Part shown: piece after piece, positions 1 to 10,387 of the stretch
Layout: each line of letters starts with the position of its first letter
Position numbering within the stretch: the stretch's first letter is position 1
Translations under genes and position numbers: made by a program
Notes under the pieces: generated by a model
The model's database searches: none
What the model was told of the DNA's origin: nothing
What the model saw: only the letters and a program-made list of their open reading frames with translations
Origin: Candidatus Gottesmanbacteria bacterium
Lineage (GTDB): Bacteria; Patescibacteriota; Microgenomatia; JACOXO01
Length of the DNA stretch: 53,438 nt
NCBI GenBank assembly: GCA_016182365.1
Contig: JACOXO010000016.1
Span: forward strand, 1-53,438
Reading direction: 5' to 3'

Positions 1-828
1 TCTGTCTTGTTTATACTGATCGGGGTATTGACTGGCAGCATATTTTCACGTCGACAATTTCTTTTAAAAGATCCCATGATTGATCTTCGACTCTTTCGTA
101 TCCGAGCTTTCAGTATGTCTTTAGTTGTAAATATGCTGACAGTTTTTGTTGCCATTGGCTACTTCCTATTTGTTGCACAGTATTTACAATTGGTTCTGGG
201 ATTATCACCTTTCCATGCTGGTCTCTGGTCTGTCCCACCTGCAATTGGCTTTATTGTTGGATCCAATTTAGTACCACGAATTGCATATAAAGTAAAACCT
301 GCTTATGTCATTAGCTTCTGTATTGGGCTTGCTGCGATCGGTCTTGGAATACTTACCCAAGTAGCTGGATCTAACGGGCTAGCTGCTGTTGTTATAGCCT
401 CTGTTATAATTTCTCTGGGACTTGCTCCAGTGTTTGGATTAACCACAGAACTTATTGTAGGATCAGCTCCCCCGCAAAGAGCGGGAGCGGCATCTGGTAT
501 TGCAGAAACAGCATCAGAATTGGGTGGTGCACTTGGTATTTCAATTTTAGGAAGTATTGGTATTGCAATTTATAGAAGTAGACTTGCTGATTCTCTTCCT
601 GCAGATATCCCAAACCAAATAAAAGAGGCTGCAAGTGATACTCTGGGTGCAGCAGTAAATGTTGCACAGCAATTGCCTCCCCAACTGGCTGAAAAACTTA
701 TTGATTCTGCTCGTGCTGCCTTTGTTCAAGGTATGCAGGTTGCAGCTGTAATAAGTAGTATTGTTGCTGTTATTGCTGTAATACTTTCTCTGGTTATGCT
801 TAAAAATGTTCAAAGGAAATCACATTAA
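1..828 (+). CDS. MFS transporter (DHA2-like drug/proton antiporter), C-terminal part, truncated at window edge
   Basis: ORF 7..828 open to the left edge; multi-TM protein with MFS-like 'PPQRAGAASGIAETASELGGALGISILGSIG' motif. Confidence 0.85.
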   Translation, partial: SVLFILIGVLTGSIFSRRQFLLKDPMIDLRLFRIRAFSMSLVVNMLTVFVAIGYFLFVAQYLQLVLGLSPFHAGLWSVPPAIGFIVGSNLVPRIAYKVKPAYVISFCIGLAAIGLGILTQVAGSNGLAAVVIASVIISLGLAPVFGLTTELIVGSAPPQRAGAASGIAETASELGGALGISILGSIGIAIYRSRLADSLPADIPNQIKEAASDTLGAAVNVAQQLPPQLAEKLIDSARAAFVQGMQVAAVISSIVAVIAVILSLVMLKNVQRKSH

Positions 829-843
829 AGGAGGTGATGGTTT

Positions 844-1197
844 GTGTTAAATCTAAACTCTATAATGATTGGTTCGGAAAAGCCTAAAGTCCTTGCTGAC
901 TTTTATGAAAAAGTGCTTGAGAAAAAGCCTGATTGGACTGATGGTGATTGGGCTGGTTTTTCAACTAGCTCGTGTTTTTTAACAATTGGATTCCATGATA
1001 AAGTAAAAGGTAAAGCAAAAAATCCGGAACGAATTATCATTAATTTCGAGACAAAGGAAGTAAAAAAAGAGTTTGAAAGGATTAAGAGAACAGGGGCAAA
1101 AGTAATTAAAGAACCATACGAAATGGAAGGCGGATGGATTGCAACATTTTCCGACCCGGACGGTAATTACTTTCAACTAATGAGCCCTTGGAAATAA
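844..1197 (+). CDS. VOC (glyoxalase/bleomycin resistance-like) family protein
   Basis: 117 aa, strong SD 'aaaggaggtgatg' before GTG start; 'FSDPDGNYFQLM' C-terminal VOC motif. Confidence 0.85.
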   Translation: MLNLNSIMIGSEKPKVLADFYEKVLEKKPDWTDGDWAGFSTSSCFLTIGFHDKVKGKAKNPERIIINFETKEVKKEFERIKRTGAKVIKEPYEMEGGWIATFSDPDGNYFQLMSPWK

Positions 1198-1255
1198 TAG
1201 TAGATATATATAAAAAACCTCTTGACATTTACTATAGACTTGCTACAAATTAGTT

Positions 1256-1792
1256 GTGGGTAGAAAAATTATAGTAAGTCTTATAGGTCTTCTTATTATA
1301 AGCTTATTGATTCCCTCTATATCACTCGCTACCTATTCAAACCATGATAAAGAGAACCCAGCGGATTTTACCAGATGTCCTGATCCAGGCGGGACAAAAG
1401 TTGCCTCATATGATGAAGGCTGGCACTGGATAGTAGGAGAATCAGACTTAAGGTGGGGATCAGATAATGTTTATGATATAGGGGAACAAAGATATGTTCA
1501 GTGTTATTGTCCAACTGATGATCTAGAAGGAATTCAAACAAACTGGATGCCAACTTCACTTGTATCTGATGAAAAACAAGAGAAACTTATAAATAAAGGC
1601 TGGATTTTAGTTGATGGCGCTGATTTTGGTTTGCCTAATATCCAGTATTTAGCTAAAAATTCCAAATTTATCTGTAAGCCAAAAACCGATAATAACTGCC
1701 ATGACTGGGATATAAAAAACTATCCAAAACCTCAATCTGTAAATAAACTCCTTAAAAAATTAGACTTCAAAATCGACAAAATCCTCAACTAA
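1256..1792 (+). CDS. hypothetical secreted Cys-containing protein
   Basis: N-terminal signal peptide-like hydrophobic segment, GTG start. Confidence 0.6.
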   Translation: MGRKIIVSLIGLLIISLLIPSISLATYSNHDKENPADFTRCPDPGGTKVASYDEGWHWIVGESDLRWGSDNVYDIGEQRYVQCYCPTDDLEGIQTNWMPTSLVSDEKQEKLINKGWILVDGADFGLPNIQYLAKNSKFICKPKTDNNCHDWDIKNYPKPQSVNKLLKKLDFKIDKILN

Positions 1793-1848
1793 AGTTTTTC
1801 TAACTCTACTTTGATATAATTAATAGAATGTATTAATTATATATTTTT

Positions 1849-2154
1849 ATGAGCAATAAACATCCTGAATATCTTGATGAGGCGTTTGAGGAAGTGGAAA
1901 GAGAATTAACACAATTATTTATCAGAAAATACAAAGATTACGGAAAAGGTAATATAGTGGAAATTGGGGAGTTAGGAATTGCCTTTAGAATAATTGAAAA
2001 GTTAAGCCGACTAAAAAATTTACTGATGCAAAATAAAAAGCCGGAATTTGAGTCACTTGAAGAAACTTGGAAAGATATCGGTGTATATGCAATTATTGCA
2101 ATTTTATATAAACGAAGCTGGTTTAAGAAGTTAGAATTAAAAGAGGATAGATAA
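1849..2154 (+). CDS. DUF1599 / nucleotide-modification-associated-domain-like small protein
   Basis: 'ELTQLFIRKYKDYGKGN...RIIEKLSRLKNLL...ESLEETWKDIGVYAIIAILY' resembles DUF1599-type proteins. Confidence 0.6.
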   Translation: MSNKHPEYLDEAFEEVERELTQLFIRKYKDYGKGNIVEIGELGIAFRIIEKLSRLKNLLMQNKKPEFESLEETWKDIGVYAIIAILYKRSWFKKLELKEDR

Positions 2155-2158
2155 TTTT

Positions 2159-2188
2159 TAATTTGAAATTAGAAATTTAAATTGAATT
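2159..2188. repeat. left arm of imperfect AT-rich inverted repeat flanking the four-helix-bundle gene
   Basis: taatttgaaattagaaatttaaattgaatt; matches the reverse complement of 2574..2610. Confidence 0.6.
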
Positions 2189-2198
2189 ATTAAATAAA

Positions 2199-2552
2199 TT
2201 AATTTTTATTGATTGTAGATACAATTTTTGAAAATATTTTTGTTAATTCATAAGCTTCTTTCCACAAAATCCTAGATTCGTCTTTAACTTCAGGATTGAC
2301 TTTAACTATTAATCTTATCCAATACATCGTCTCTTTGGCTTCTTTCTTACAAATATAGATTTTATTTTTAAAATCTTTTTTCGAACTAGCCCCGTTAGCC
2401 TCACGGTAATTACTACCAATATTTGTTCCTGACCTAATTAGCTGGTCTATTAATGATGAAGTTGTCACGTTTTTGGGAATTTTTTTAACTAAATCAAGTA
2501 AGTTCTCGGAGAATATTAGAGTTCTTTCTTCTAAATCATACTCTTTACTCAT
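2199..2552 (-). CDS. four helix bundle protein (S23 / 23S rRNA intervening-sequence protein family)
   Basis: 'SSLIDQLIRSGTNIGSNYREANGASSKKDFKNKIYICKKEAKETMYWIRLI' is the family signature. Confidence 0.9.
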   Translation of the reverse strand: MSKEYDLEERTLIFSENLLDLVKKIPKNVTTSSLIDQLIRSGTNIGSNYREANGASSKKDFKNKIYICKKEAKETMYWIRLIVKVNPEVKDESRILWKEAYELTKIFSKIVSTINKN

Positions 2553-2573
2553 TAAACAATTGTATCATTAAAA

Positions 2574-2610
2574 AATTCAATTCAAATTTAAAATTAAAAA
2601 TTTCAAATTA
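2574..2610. repeat. right arm of imperfect AT-rich inverted repeat flanking the four-helix-bundle gene
   Basis: aattcaattcaaatttaaaattaaaaatttcaaatta. Confidence 0.6.
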
Positions 2611-3762
2611 TTATTCCAAATAATCTTTGAGTTTTTTGCTTCGGGATGGATGTCTTAATTTTCTGAGAGCCTTGGCTTCAATCTGTCTTATACGCTCACG
2701 GGTAACATTAAATTCTTTTCCCACTTCCTCAAGAGTTCTTGGCCTTCCATCATATAGGCCAAATCTGAGAATCAACACTCTTTTCTCACGGTCAGAAAGT
2801 GTACCTAAAATTTCTTCAACGTTTTCTTTAAGAAGCTGTCTGCTTGCCGCATCGTAAGGGGTTAATTGAGTAGTATCCTGAATAAAATCTCCCAGATGTG
2901 AATCGTCATCCTCTCCAACAGGAGTTTCCAAAGAAGTAGGTTCCTGGGAAACTTTGATAATTTCTCTAGCTTTAGTAACATCAATTTCCATGTCTTTTGC
3001 AACTTCCTCAGGTGTTGGCTCGCGTCCTAATTTTTGCATAAGTTTTCTTGAGGTTTTTAGGAATCTATTTATTGTTTCAACCATATGTACAGGAATTCTT
3101 ATTGTTCTGGCTTGGTCTGCAATTGCCCTTGTAATTGCCTGTCTTATCCACCAGGTTGCGTAGGTTGAGAATTTAAATCCTTTTCTCCAATCATATTTTT
3201 CAACAGCCCTAATGAGTCCCTGATTACCTTCCTGAATAAGGTCCAAAAGACTCATCCCACGTCCAATATATTTTTTGGCAATAGAAACAACCAGTCTTAA
3301 GTTCGACTCGGTTAATTTCTTTTTGGCTCTCATGTCACCTTTTTCAAATCTTTGAGCAAGTTCTACTTCCTGTTCGAAAGTTAAAAGGGGAATACGGCCG
3401 ATTTCTTTAAGATACATTCTAACTGGATCAAGAGAACCTTTTGGGGAAAGCCTTGATAATACTTCCAGTTCCTTTTCAAGCTGGGTTACTGATTCTAAAA
3501 CTTTCCTATCCTCCTCAGCTGATGTTGTTTCAAAAACGTCAATACCTGCATTTATCAGCTTGTCATAAAGCGTATCTAGCTCTGCAATATGATTTTCTGG
3601 TTTGGGAATAACTTGGAGGATATCATCCTGGCTTATGAAACCCTGGCTTTTAGCCATTCTATAGAGTCCATCAATGTTAATTTTTTCCTTAGGCTTTAAT
3701 TCTATTTTTGGTTTTTTTAGTTTTTTTTCTTTGTTGGTTTTTTTAGTTTTTTTTGCTGGCAT
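2611..3762 (-). CDS. rpoD: RNA polymerase primary sigma factor RpoD
   Basis: regions 1.2-4.2: '[37 protein letters not shown]', '[30 protein letters not shown]'. Confidence 0.97.
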   Translation of the reverse strand: MPAKKTKKTNKEKKLKKPKIELKPKEKINIDGLYRMAKSQGFISQDDILQVIPKPENHIAELDTLYDKLINAGIDVFETTSAEEDRKVLESVTQLEKELEVLSRLSPKGSLDPVRMYLKEIGRIPLLTFEQEVELAQRFEKGDMRAKKKLTESNLRLVVSIAKKYIGRGMSLLDLIQEGNQGLIRAVEKYDWRKGFKFSTYATWWIRQAITRAIADQARTIRIPVHMVETINRFLKTSRKLMQKLGREPTPEEVAKDMEIDVTKAREIIKVSQEPTSLETPVGEDDDSHLGDFIQDTTQLTPYDAASRQLLKENVEEILGTLSDREKRVLILRFGLYDGRPRTLEEVGKEFNVTRERIRQIEAKALRKLRHPSRSKKLKDYLE

Positions 3763-3765
3763 AGA

Positions 3766-3799
3766 AAAAATAGCCTTAGGGAATTTTAAAGGCTATTTA
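3766..3799 (-). terminator. intrinsic terminator-like hairpin between dnaG and rpoD
   Basis: minus strand AAATAGCCTT...AAGGCTATTTTTT: stem followed by T-run, between two codirectional genes. Confidence 0.6.
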
Positions 3800-3813
3800 T
3801 TATGGTTATTGTA

Positions 3814-5613
3814 TCATGTACGACTATCTGAATCCAGTTTATTGAGCCTTTTTCTTATATTATTAAAATCTTTGTTAATTCGAGAACGCCTATCGTCATT
3901 ATCATCTTGTGCCAATTTAGTCGACAAATCCTTTAAAGTCCTTCGAAGGTATAAAACTACAATATCTTTTAAAATTTTTTCCAGCACCTTCGAATATTGC
4001 TGTTTATCAGAAATATCAAACCCCAAGTTAAACAAATACAGCTTATCAGCAAGAGGAATAAGTTCGCTATCCAACGTTTTTATAAACGCAGGCGATTGAT
4101 ACATCTCGTCTTTTAAATGTGTAATATAAGTAAAAAAGCTGACTAAAATTCTAACAATTGCTGGGTTTGTCAATGAAGTAATTACTTCGCTCTGTTTCTC
4201 CGGTACTAAAATCATATCTATATTTTTTTTAAGCGAGTTTTGTAGAACAAGCGACAGAAAATATTCTTCTTTTGTTATTCTTTCCTTGTTGTTTTTTAAA
4301 TCTTCCTTCATTGGCAGCCTTTCTTTTTTAACCAACGTATCCATTTCCTCTCTTAGTGTTTCTGCCGGAATATTAATCACACCAGATAATAAATTTAGAT
4401 AATGCGTTTGGACAATAGTATTGGTAATCCGGAAGTAAAAAGGCAGCAGCCAATCAGCTATTTTCTTTTTACCATAAGCGTCATCTTTGTTAAACCTTTT
4501 AAGACTTTCGTTAAGAAGATAGTCATAAACTGATACAGCTCCGATTACTGATTTTTTCCAAGTAGCAGGATTGTCCTTTACTACATCATCAGGATCCTTT
4601 CCTGTTGTATTATCCACTACACTTATTGCAAATCCTTCCTTTTCAGCTATAGTTATACCTCTTTTGGCAGCTTCACCACCGGCAATATCACTATCCAAAG
4701 CAAAGATTATAGTATCGCAAAAACGCTTTAATAGTTTTGCCTGATTTTCTGTTAAAGCTGTGCCCTTTATTGCAACAACAAAAGGTACACCAGCAGCAAA
4801 TGAAGACAGCATGTCAAACTCTCCTTCAACAACAACTGCTTTATTTTCTTTTCTGATTGCATCCTTAGTTATATCTAATCCATATAATGTATTGCCTTTA
4901 ATATAAACTGGAGTTTCGCTGCTGTTGATATACTTCGCTTCGCGGTCTTTCAGTTTCGATAAAGGCAATATTCTTCCGGAAAATCCGACAACATCACCCC
5001 GGTGATTTTTTAAGGTAAACATCAGCCTTCCGCGGAATCTATCGAAGTGTTTACCGCTTCTGCCGCGCAAAACTAAGCCAGCTTTGGTTAATATAAAATC
5101 GGAAAATCCCTTTTTTGATAAGTATGTATATAAACTGTCCCAAGACTCAGGCGCATAACCCAGAACGAATGTTTCAATTATTTTATCGCTGGTTTTTCTT
5201 TCTCTCAAATACTTTCTTGCAGGCCCCCCAAGTTTATGTTTTGTTAGAAGATAATGATAAAAACGGGAAGCAAGTAAATTAGCTTTATAAATATCATCTT
5301 TAATTTTCTGATCAGGCGTTACTTTGTATGAACTGGTTAGCTTGACACCTGTTTGTTTGGAAAGCTCCTCAAGAGCTTCAGGAAAATCTATATTATCAAT
5401 CTTCATCAAAAATGAAATTACATCACCACCTTCACTGCATGCCCCAAAACAATGCCAGATCTGACGCTCAGGGGAAACGATAAAAGAAGGACTTTTTTCA
5501 ATATGAAACGGGCAAAGACCAGTAAAATTTCTGCCTGATTTTTTAAGACTTACATAGTTTCCTACAAAAGAAACTATATCCAGCTTACTTTTAATCTCAT
5601 CAATATCACTCAT
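3814..5613 (-). CDS. dnaG: DNA primase
   Basis: CHC2 zinc finger 'GLCPFHIEKSPSFIVSPERQIWHCFGACSEGGD' and TOPRIM 'VVVEGEFDMLSSFAAG'. Confidence 0.96.
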   Translation of the reverse strand: MSDIDEIKSKLDIVSFVGNYVSLKKSGRNFTGLCPFHIEKSPSFIVSPERQIWHCFGACSEGGDVISFLMKIDNIDFPEALEELSKQTGVKLTSSYKVTPDQKIKDDIYKANLLASRFYHYLLTKHKLGGPARKYLRERKTSDKIIETFVLGYAPESWDSLYTYLSKKGFSDFILTKAGLVLRGRSGKHFDRFRGRLMFTLKNHRGDVVGFSGRILPLSKLKDREAKYINSSETPVYIKGNTLYGLDITKDAIRKENKAVVVEGEFDMLSSFAAGVPFVVAIKGTALTENQAKLLKRFCDTIIFALDSDIAGGEAAKRGITIAEKEGFAISVVDNTTGKDPDDVVKDNPATWKKSVIGAVSVYDYLLNESLKRFNKDDAYGKKKIADWLLPFYFRITNTIVQTHYLNLLSGVINIPAETLREEMDTLVKKERLPMKEDLKNNKERITKEEYFLSLVLQNSLKKNIDMILVPEKQSEVITSLTNPAIVRILVSFFTYITHLKDEMYQSPAFIKTLDSELIPLADKLYLFNLGFDISDKQQYSKVLEKILKDIVVLYLRRTLKDLSTKLAQDDNDDRRSRINKDFNNIRKRLNKLDSDSRT

Positions 5614-5648
5614 GGCATACCTATTATACTCTCAGAGGGAATATGAAT

Positions 5649-6290
5649 TTAGTAGTTATTAGGGTAAAATTGTGGAGAAGGATTTATATAAAGTTGTTGT
5701 GGTTGTGTATCTTTAACTTGATTAATAATTTCCTCAACGTCTCTTTTAGCATTTGGATTTTCTATAACTGATTGAATAATCCCAACTCCTATAAAACTAT
5801 TAAAGGCAATTAAAAAGAGAAGGGCAAGAACGCCAATAATCCACCTATTTTCACTGGTTTTAGTTACATAAGATCCACTAACCATATCATGCCAACCCTG
5901 CTTTTTTGGGTCTCTTATAATCCACAAAAATCCTAATCCGAAAAGAAGCGATGAAACAGTATAACCAATTATGTAACGGAATAATCCTTGCTTAAATGTT
6001 AAATAATTTCCTGCTTCGTTTTTAACTATAACTCCTACCAGCATTTTGCCAACTGTTGCACCAAACCTGCTCGTAGTAAATGCAAGGTAGAAATAATATA
6101 TAAAACCACCTAAAATTCCAAATATTGAAATTGCAACAATCGAACTTCCTATAAGTTGGGGAAGATTTTTGGTTGATAAACCTGAAAAAAATAAAAACAG
6201 CAAAAGTGCAGTCCAAAACAGTGCTATATCAATAAAATAGCCAATAAATCTTATAAAAAATCCAGCAGGCTGGTTAACTTTCCCCATCAT
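5649..6290 (-). CDS. RDD family membrane protein
   Basis: 'AGFFIRFIGYFIDIALF' ... 'RFGATVGKMLVGVIVKNEAGN' RDD-type motif. Confidence 0.8.
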   Translation of the reverse strand: MMGKVNQPAGFFIRFIGYFIDIALFWTALLLFLFFSGLSTKNLPQLIGSSIVAISIFGILGGFIYYFYLAFTTSRFGATVGKMLVGVIVKNEAGNYLTFKQGLFRYIIGYTVSSLLFGLGFLWIIRDPKKQGWHDMVSGSYVTKTSENRWIIGVLALLFLIAFNSFIGVGIIQSVIENPNAKRDVEEIINQVKDTQPQQLYINPSPQFYPNNY

Positions 6291-7252
6291 TTTTTGCTCC
6301 TGACTTGTCTATATAATATATTCCAAGTTGTATAGTTAAATATTGTATAAATTCCTCCGAATAATAAACTCAAAAGCAATAATATCAATACAATAATTCC
6401 AATAGTTGCTAACAATATCATGCCGACTTGTTTGTTAACAGACAAAAGTCCGATTCCAGCAGCAATTGCTGCTCCTATTGATGCCGCAATGGTAATACCC
6501 AAACAACAGCTTAAAACACAATTGCTGCAGCCTAAAGCAATCATTTTAAGAAAATGAGTTTTGACTAAAACCCAACCTTCTTTAAAAGATTGGTATGCAC
6601 CTTTTCCTTCAATAACGGTGATTCTTTTAGCCCAAATAATGGATGCAGAAATTGCTAGTGAAGCAAGTATCATTATAAAAAGAAATATCAAAAAAATCAG
6701 AATTCCGATAAGCCTTCCTAATGTTGAATCCCAAAGGGCAATCATTACAAAAAGTGAGATGATAAACGGGATGATTATTGCTAAAAAGTATAAAAGTCCG
6801 GGAACAATCATCAACCAGATGACTCTTTTAAAACTTCTAATTCCGTATAAAGAACCCGATCTTAAAGTAACCGGTTTATTATTATATCCATCGTTAATTG
6901 CTCCAATTGCTGCTCCCTGTGCCCAGGAAATTACAACCAATGAAATAATCATTCCCAGGATAATTGCTATAACAACACTTATAGCCAGTGTTGCATATGC
7001 AGATACTGGAACCTGAGAGAAAATGTTCATAATCGAAGATAATACGGTTGTGAATATGGAGAAATCTGGAGCTGCACCAGAATTTGTTGTTGAACCTTGA
7101 TTAAATGAACTTGATATATTTCCGAAACTCTGAAAGTTGCCTGAAAAACTGGCTCCTGAAGTTGCAACCAACACCATACCAAATACCCATAACCATCTGT
7201 TTTTCTTAACTATCCCAAACGACTTTTTATAAATCTCAATTATCCAGTCCAC
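6287..7252 (-). CDS. multi-TM membrane protein (glycerophosphodiester phosphodiesterase membrane-domain-like)
   Basis: 321 aa polytopic protein; start overlaps RDD gene by 4 nt. Confidence 0.55.
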   Translation of the reverse strand: MDWIIEIYKKSFGIVKKNRWLWVFGMVLVATSGASFSGNFQSFGNISSSFNQGSTTNSGAAPDFSIFTTVLSSIMNIFSQVPVSAYATLAISVVIAIILGMIISLVVISWAQGAAIGAINDGYNNKPVTLRSGSLYGIRSFKRVIWLMIVPGLLYFLAIIIPFIISLFVMIALWDSTLGRLIGILIFLIFLFIMILASLAISASIIWAKRITVIEGKGAYQSFKEGWVLVKTHFLKMIALGCSNCVLSCCLGITIAASIGAAIAAGIGLLSVNKQVGMILLATIGIIVLILLLLSLLFGGIYTIFNYTTWNILYRQVRSKK

Positions 7253-7306
7253 AATTCTATTTAAAACTATTTTTAATATAGGTGCAAGTGGTATAGAATA
7301 CTTACC

Positions 7307-8737
7307 ATGATTCTATTATTGGTTTTTATCTTCTTTTTTACTACTCGTATAACGAATCTCACTCTTCTTCCTCTTTTTAATGACGAATCAATTTATATCA
7401 ACTTCGGACAAAGAATGATAGAGGACTCCAACAACCGCTTTTATTCGCTTTTTGACGGCAAACAACCCCTACTTATGTGGTTATTTGGAATATCATCTAA
7501 TATATTTTCTGATCCCGCATATGCGGGGAGGCTTATATCAGTAATATTTTCTACCACTACTTTTTTCGGACTATATTTTATTAGCAGAAAATTTTTATCT
7601 AAGCCATACTTTTACATACCTTTAATTATTTACACAATCACTCCGGTATTTTTATTTTTCGATAGACAGGCTCTTATGGAAGGACCATTAAATGCAATTT
7701 CTATCTGGAGTTTATATTTTCTTGTAAAATTAATGGAAACTAAAAAAATGCGCTTCGCCTTTTTTCTTGGAACTATTTTGGGTTTAGGACTTTTTATTAA
7801 ATCAACAGCAATACTTTTTGTTATTACTTCTATTTTTTATCTTCTGTATTTAGCTTTTAAAAATAAAAAAAAGACAGTCCCATATATTTTGGTAGTTTTA
7901 ATTACTGCGGTAGTGGTTCTGTTTCCTTTAATAACTAATCCTCAGTTTTCAATTATCCTAAGTAGGGGAGACCGGTTTAATTTAACATTAGCAGAAATGG
8001 CTAAATTTCCTTTTTTCTTATGGACTAAAAACATGTTTGATTTTATAACAATTTCCTTCTGGCAACTAACTCCTCCAATTTTTACTCTTTCACTTATTGG
8101 TATTGTTTTATTTATTAAAGAAAAAAAAGGTAAGATACTTATTTTCTGGTTTTTATTACCACTAATAATATCTATTATCACTGCACGAGGATTTAATCCA
8201 AGATATGCAGAAGCATTACTTCCTATTACAGTTGTTTTTACAGCATACTCAGTTTATTATTTTTTCAGAATTATACCAATACTTATCCCTACTGCTCTTA
8301 TTTCAATTCTTCTCATTTTTAACCCGCTTGTTTACTTTAATGTTATGGATAGACTCACACCATTATTTTCCCAAAAACATGAATATGTAACAGATGACAC
8401 TTCGGGATATGGAATTAAAGAAGCTGTATCTTTTTTAAATGAAAAATCTCAAAATTCACCAATAATAGTTGGGGTAAGACTTGATGCAGGGAATCCGGAA
8501 AATGCGATTCTTGCATACTTTTATAAAAACCCGGCAGTTCAAGCAACTTATTTTGATAAGCAAATGTTCAGTAAGGATTTTGACTTTAAACTTCTCAAAC
8601 CCCAATTCCCTGTTTATTATGTTTCAAGAAGCCAGCATCAGGGCGGGTTGGAAAGTTATCTTGTTGAAGAGAAAAGATTTTATAAGCCAGGCGAGAAGAG
8701 TTTTATCGGAGTATACAGATTCGATAATAATCAGTAA
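7307..8737 (+). CDS. ArnT/PMT-like (GT39-type) membrane glycosyltransferase
   Basis: polytopic protein, 'LTLLPLFNDESIYINFGQRMI' acidic loop and 'PAYAGRLISVIF' motif. Confidence 0.8.
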   Translation: MILLLVFIFFFTTRITNLTLLPLFNDESIYINFGQRMIEDSNNRFYSLFDGKQPLLMWLFGISSNIFSDPAYAGRLISVIFSTTTFFGLYFISRKFLSKPYFYIPLIIYTITPVFLFFDRQALMEGPLNAISIWSLYFLVKLMETKKMRFAFFLGTILGLGLFIKSTAILFVITSIFYLLYLAFKNKKKTVPYILVVLITAVVVLFPLITNPQFSIILSRGDRFNLTLAEMAKFPFFLWTKNMFDFITISFWQLTPPIFTLSLIGIVLFIKEKKGKILIFWFLLPLIISIITARGFNPRYAEALLPITVVFTAYSVYYFFRIIPILIPTALISILLIFNPLVYFNVMDRLTPLFSQKHEYVTDDTSGYGIKEAVSFLNEKSQNSPIIVGVRLDAGNPENAILAYFYKNPAVQATYFDKQMFSKDFDFKLLKPQFPVYYVSRSQHQGGLESYLVEEKRFYKPGEKSFIGVYRFDNNQ

Positions 8738-10377
8738 TGAAAAAGTTTTCTATATTATTTATTGTTCTTCTTATTCTACCCTTTGTATTTCTATATTTTA
8801 AATCCGGTTATTTTTATATGACTCATGATGGCCTGTATCATCTCGAGCGGACATTTTACTATGTTGATAGCATAAAAGAGGGGAATCTTATACCATCCTG
8901 GTCCAGATACTATAATAGTGGTTTCGGATCACCAATTTTTATTTTTTTATTTCCTATTCCTTATTTAATAACTTCTCTTCTGTATATTATCGGGTTTAGT
9001 TTAACCACAACAGTCAAACTTGCTTTTGTTTTCTTTCTGGGAATCGGAATCATCTCATTATATTTGTTATTAAACAAAGGATTTTTACTAAAACAAACTG
9101 CTTCTTTATTTGGTTGTCTTCTTTTTATCTTCTCTCCCTTAACAATCTCGCAAGTTTTTGTCAGAGGATCCTTAAGAGAACTTGCAGGCATGGCAGTATT
9201 TTCATTCGTTCTTCTTGCAACTGTTCAACTTTCCAAAACAATATCGAAAAGAAAAATAGGAATTCTAGCTCTTGTAAGTAGTATATATTTCTTAACCGAC
9301 GGGTTAACAGTTATTTTATTTGCCTTAATTCTTGGATCGTTTTTATTATACTTTCTAATAAAATCTAAAAATAGACTTAAACTTCTTCTTTCTTATTTAC
9401 TAGCATACTCTCTCGGAATTATGACCTCCTCATATATGCTTTTGCCATTTCTTAAAGAAAGTAAGTATTTAAAATTAAATGTTGGATATTTTTACCGGGA
9501 TCATTTTATTTACCCACAGCAATATTTTGATCCGCATTGGGGATTTGGTTTTTCTATGCCTGGTCCGATAGATGGTATGTCATTCCAAATCGGTATAATT
9601 AATATTTTAGTTATCGCTATTTTTATTTTGTTAGTTATTAAAAAACGCATAAAACTAGATTTATTTTTTATTTTACTTATCATTAATCTGGTAGTTATTT
9701 TTTCTTTAGTAACCTACTCTCCATTAAGTCTGTATATTTGGGAAAAGGTAACTCCTCTTCGCAATATTCAACTAGCGTGGAGACTTCTTACACCTGTTGT
9801 CTTAATTTTGGCTTTAATTGGCGCCTATGTTGCTAATTATTTCAAAATAAGCAAAAAGGCAGTTATTGCGATTTACTTATTTACTCTTCTGGTTTCTTTT
9901 AAATATTTAAGAACCAATCAAATAGTTGTATATGAACAAAGGAATCTAATTAAAAATAGTAATGATGCAACTGCTTTTCATGAATTTATACCCATTTATA
10001 GAGAACGCCTCACTTTTGCGGAGTCACAAAATAAGGTTGAATTTACAACAAATGAAGTTACCATCTCAAATTTTTCAGAAAAAAACAACTCAATAAGCTT
10101 TTCAACTAACTCAGAAAAAGATTCAATCTTAAGAGTAAACACTCTTTATTTTCCTGGATGGGAGGCGAGTGTTGATGGTATAAAAACAGGGATAATAATA
10201 ACAGAAAGCCAAACTAGAAAAAACCCGAATAATCATGATTTATCAGGACTAATCGAAATACAAATTCCACAAGGAAATCACGATGTTAATCTACAATTTA
10301 AAGACACTCAAGTAAGAAAACAAGGGAAAGTTTTATCAATTCTGGGATTTATTATTTCAATTATACTAATAATATAA
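8737..10377 (+). CDS. YfhO/6-PTPS-related-type polytopic membrane protein (glycosyltransferase-like)
   Basis: 'YFYMTHDGLYHLERTFYYVDSIKEGNLIPSW' and C-terminal 'LYFPGWEASVDG' motif. Confidence 0.75.
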   Translation: MKKFSILFIVLLILPFVFLYFKSGYFYMTHDGLYHLERTFYYVDSIKEGNLIPSWSRYYNSGFGSPIFIFLFPIPYLITSLLYIIGFSLTTTVKLAFVFFLGIGIISLYLLLNKGFLLKQTASLFGCLLFIFSPLTISQVFVRGSLRELAGMAVFSFVLLATVQLSKTISKRKIGILALVSSIYFLTDGLTVILFALILGSFLLYFLIKSKNRLKLLLSYLLAYSLGIMTSSYMLLPFLKESKYLKLNVGYFYRDHFIYPQQYFDPHWGFGFSMPGPIDGMSFQIGIINILVIAIFILLVIKKRIKLDLFFILLIINLVVIFSLVTYSPLSLYIWEKVTPLRNIQLAWRLLTPVVLILALIGAYVANYFKISKKAVIAIYLFTLLVSFKYLRTNQIVVYEQRNLIKNSNDATAFHEFIPIYRERLTFAESQNKVEFTTNEVTISNFSEKNNSISFSTNSEKDSILRVNTLYFPGWEASVDGIKTGIIITESQTRKNPNNHDLSGLIEIQIPQGNHDVNLQFKDTQVRKQGKVLSILGFIISIILII

Positions 10378-10387
10378 AGAAGTTAAT

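Noticed and set aside
452-813. Minus-strand ORFs (71 and 88 aa) inside the MFS gene
   Set aside because: Antisense to a clear MFS reading frame; composition typical of shadow ORFs.
5440-5470. DnaG zinc-finger spacing 'CFGACSEGGD' instead of 'CFGCGxGGD'
   Set aside because: One-residue insertion retains the Cys; I believe similar variants are common in CPR primases, so not treated as notable without an alignment.
7510-7530. Palindrome CCCGCATATGCGGG inside the GT39-like gene as a possible inserted element
   Set aside because: The encoded 'DPAYAGRLIS' fits the expected conserved glycosyltransferase motif without extra length, so insertion is not supported.
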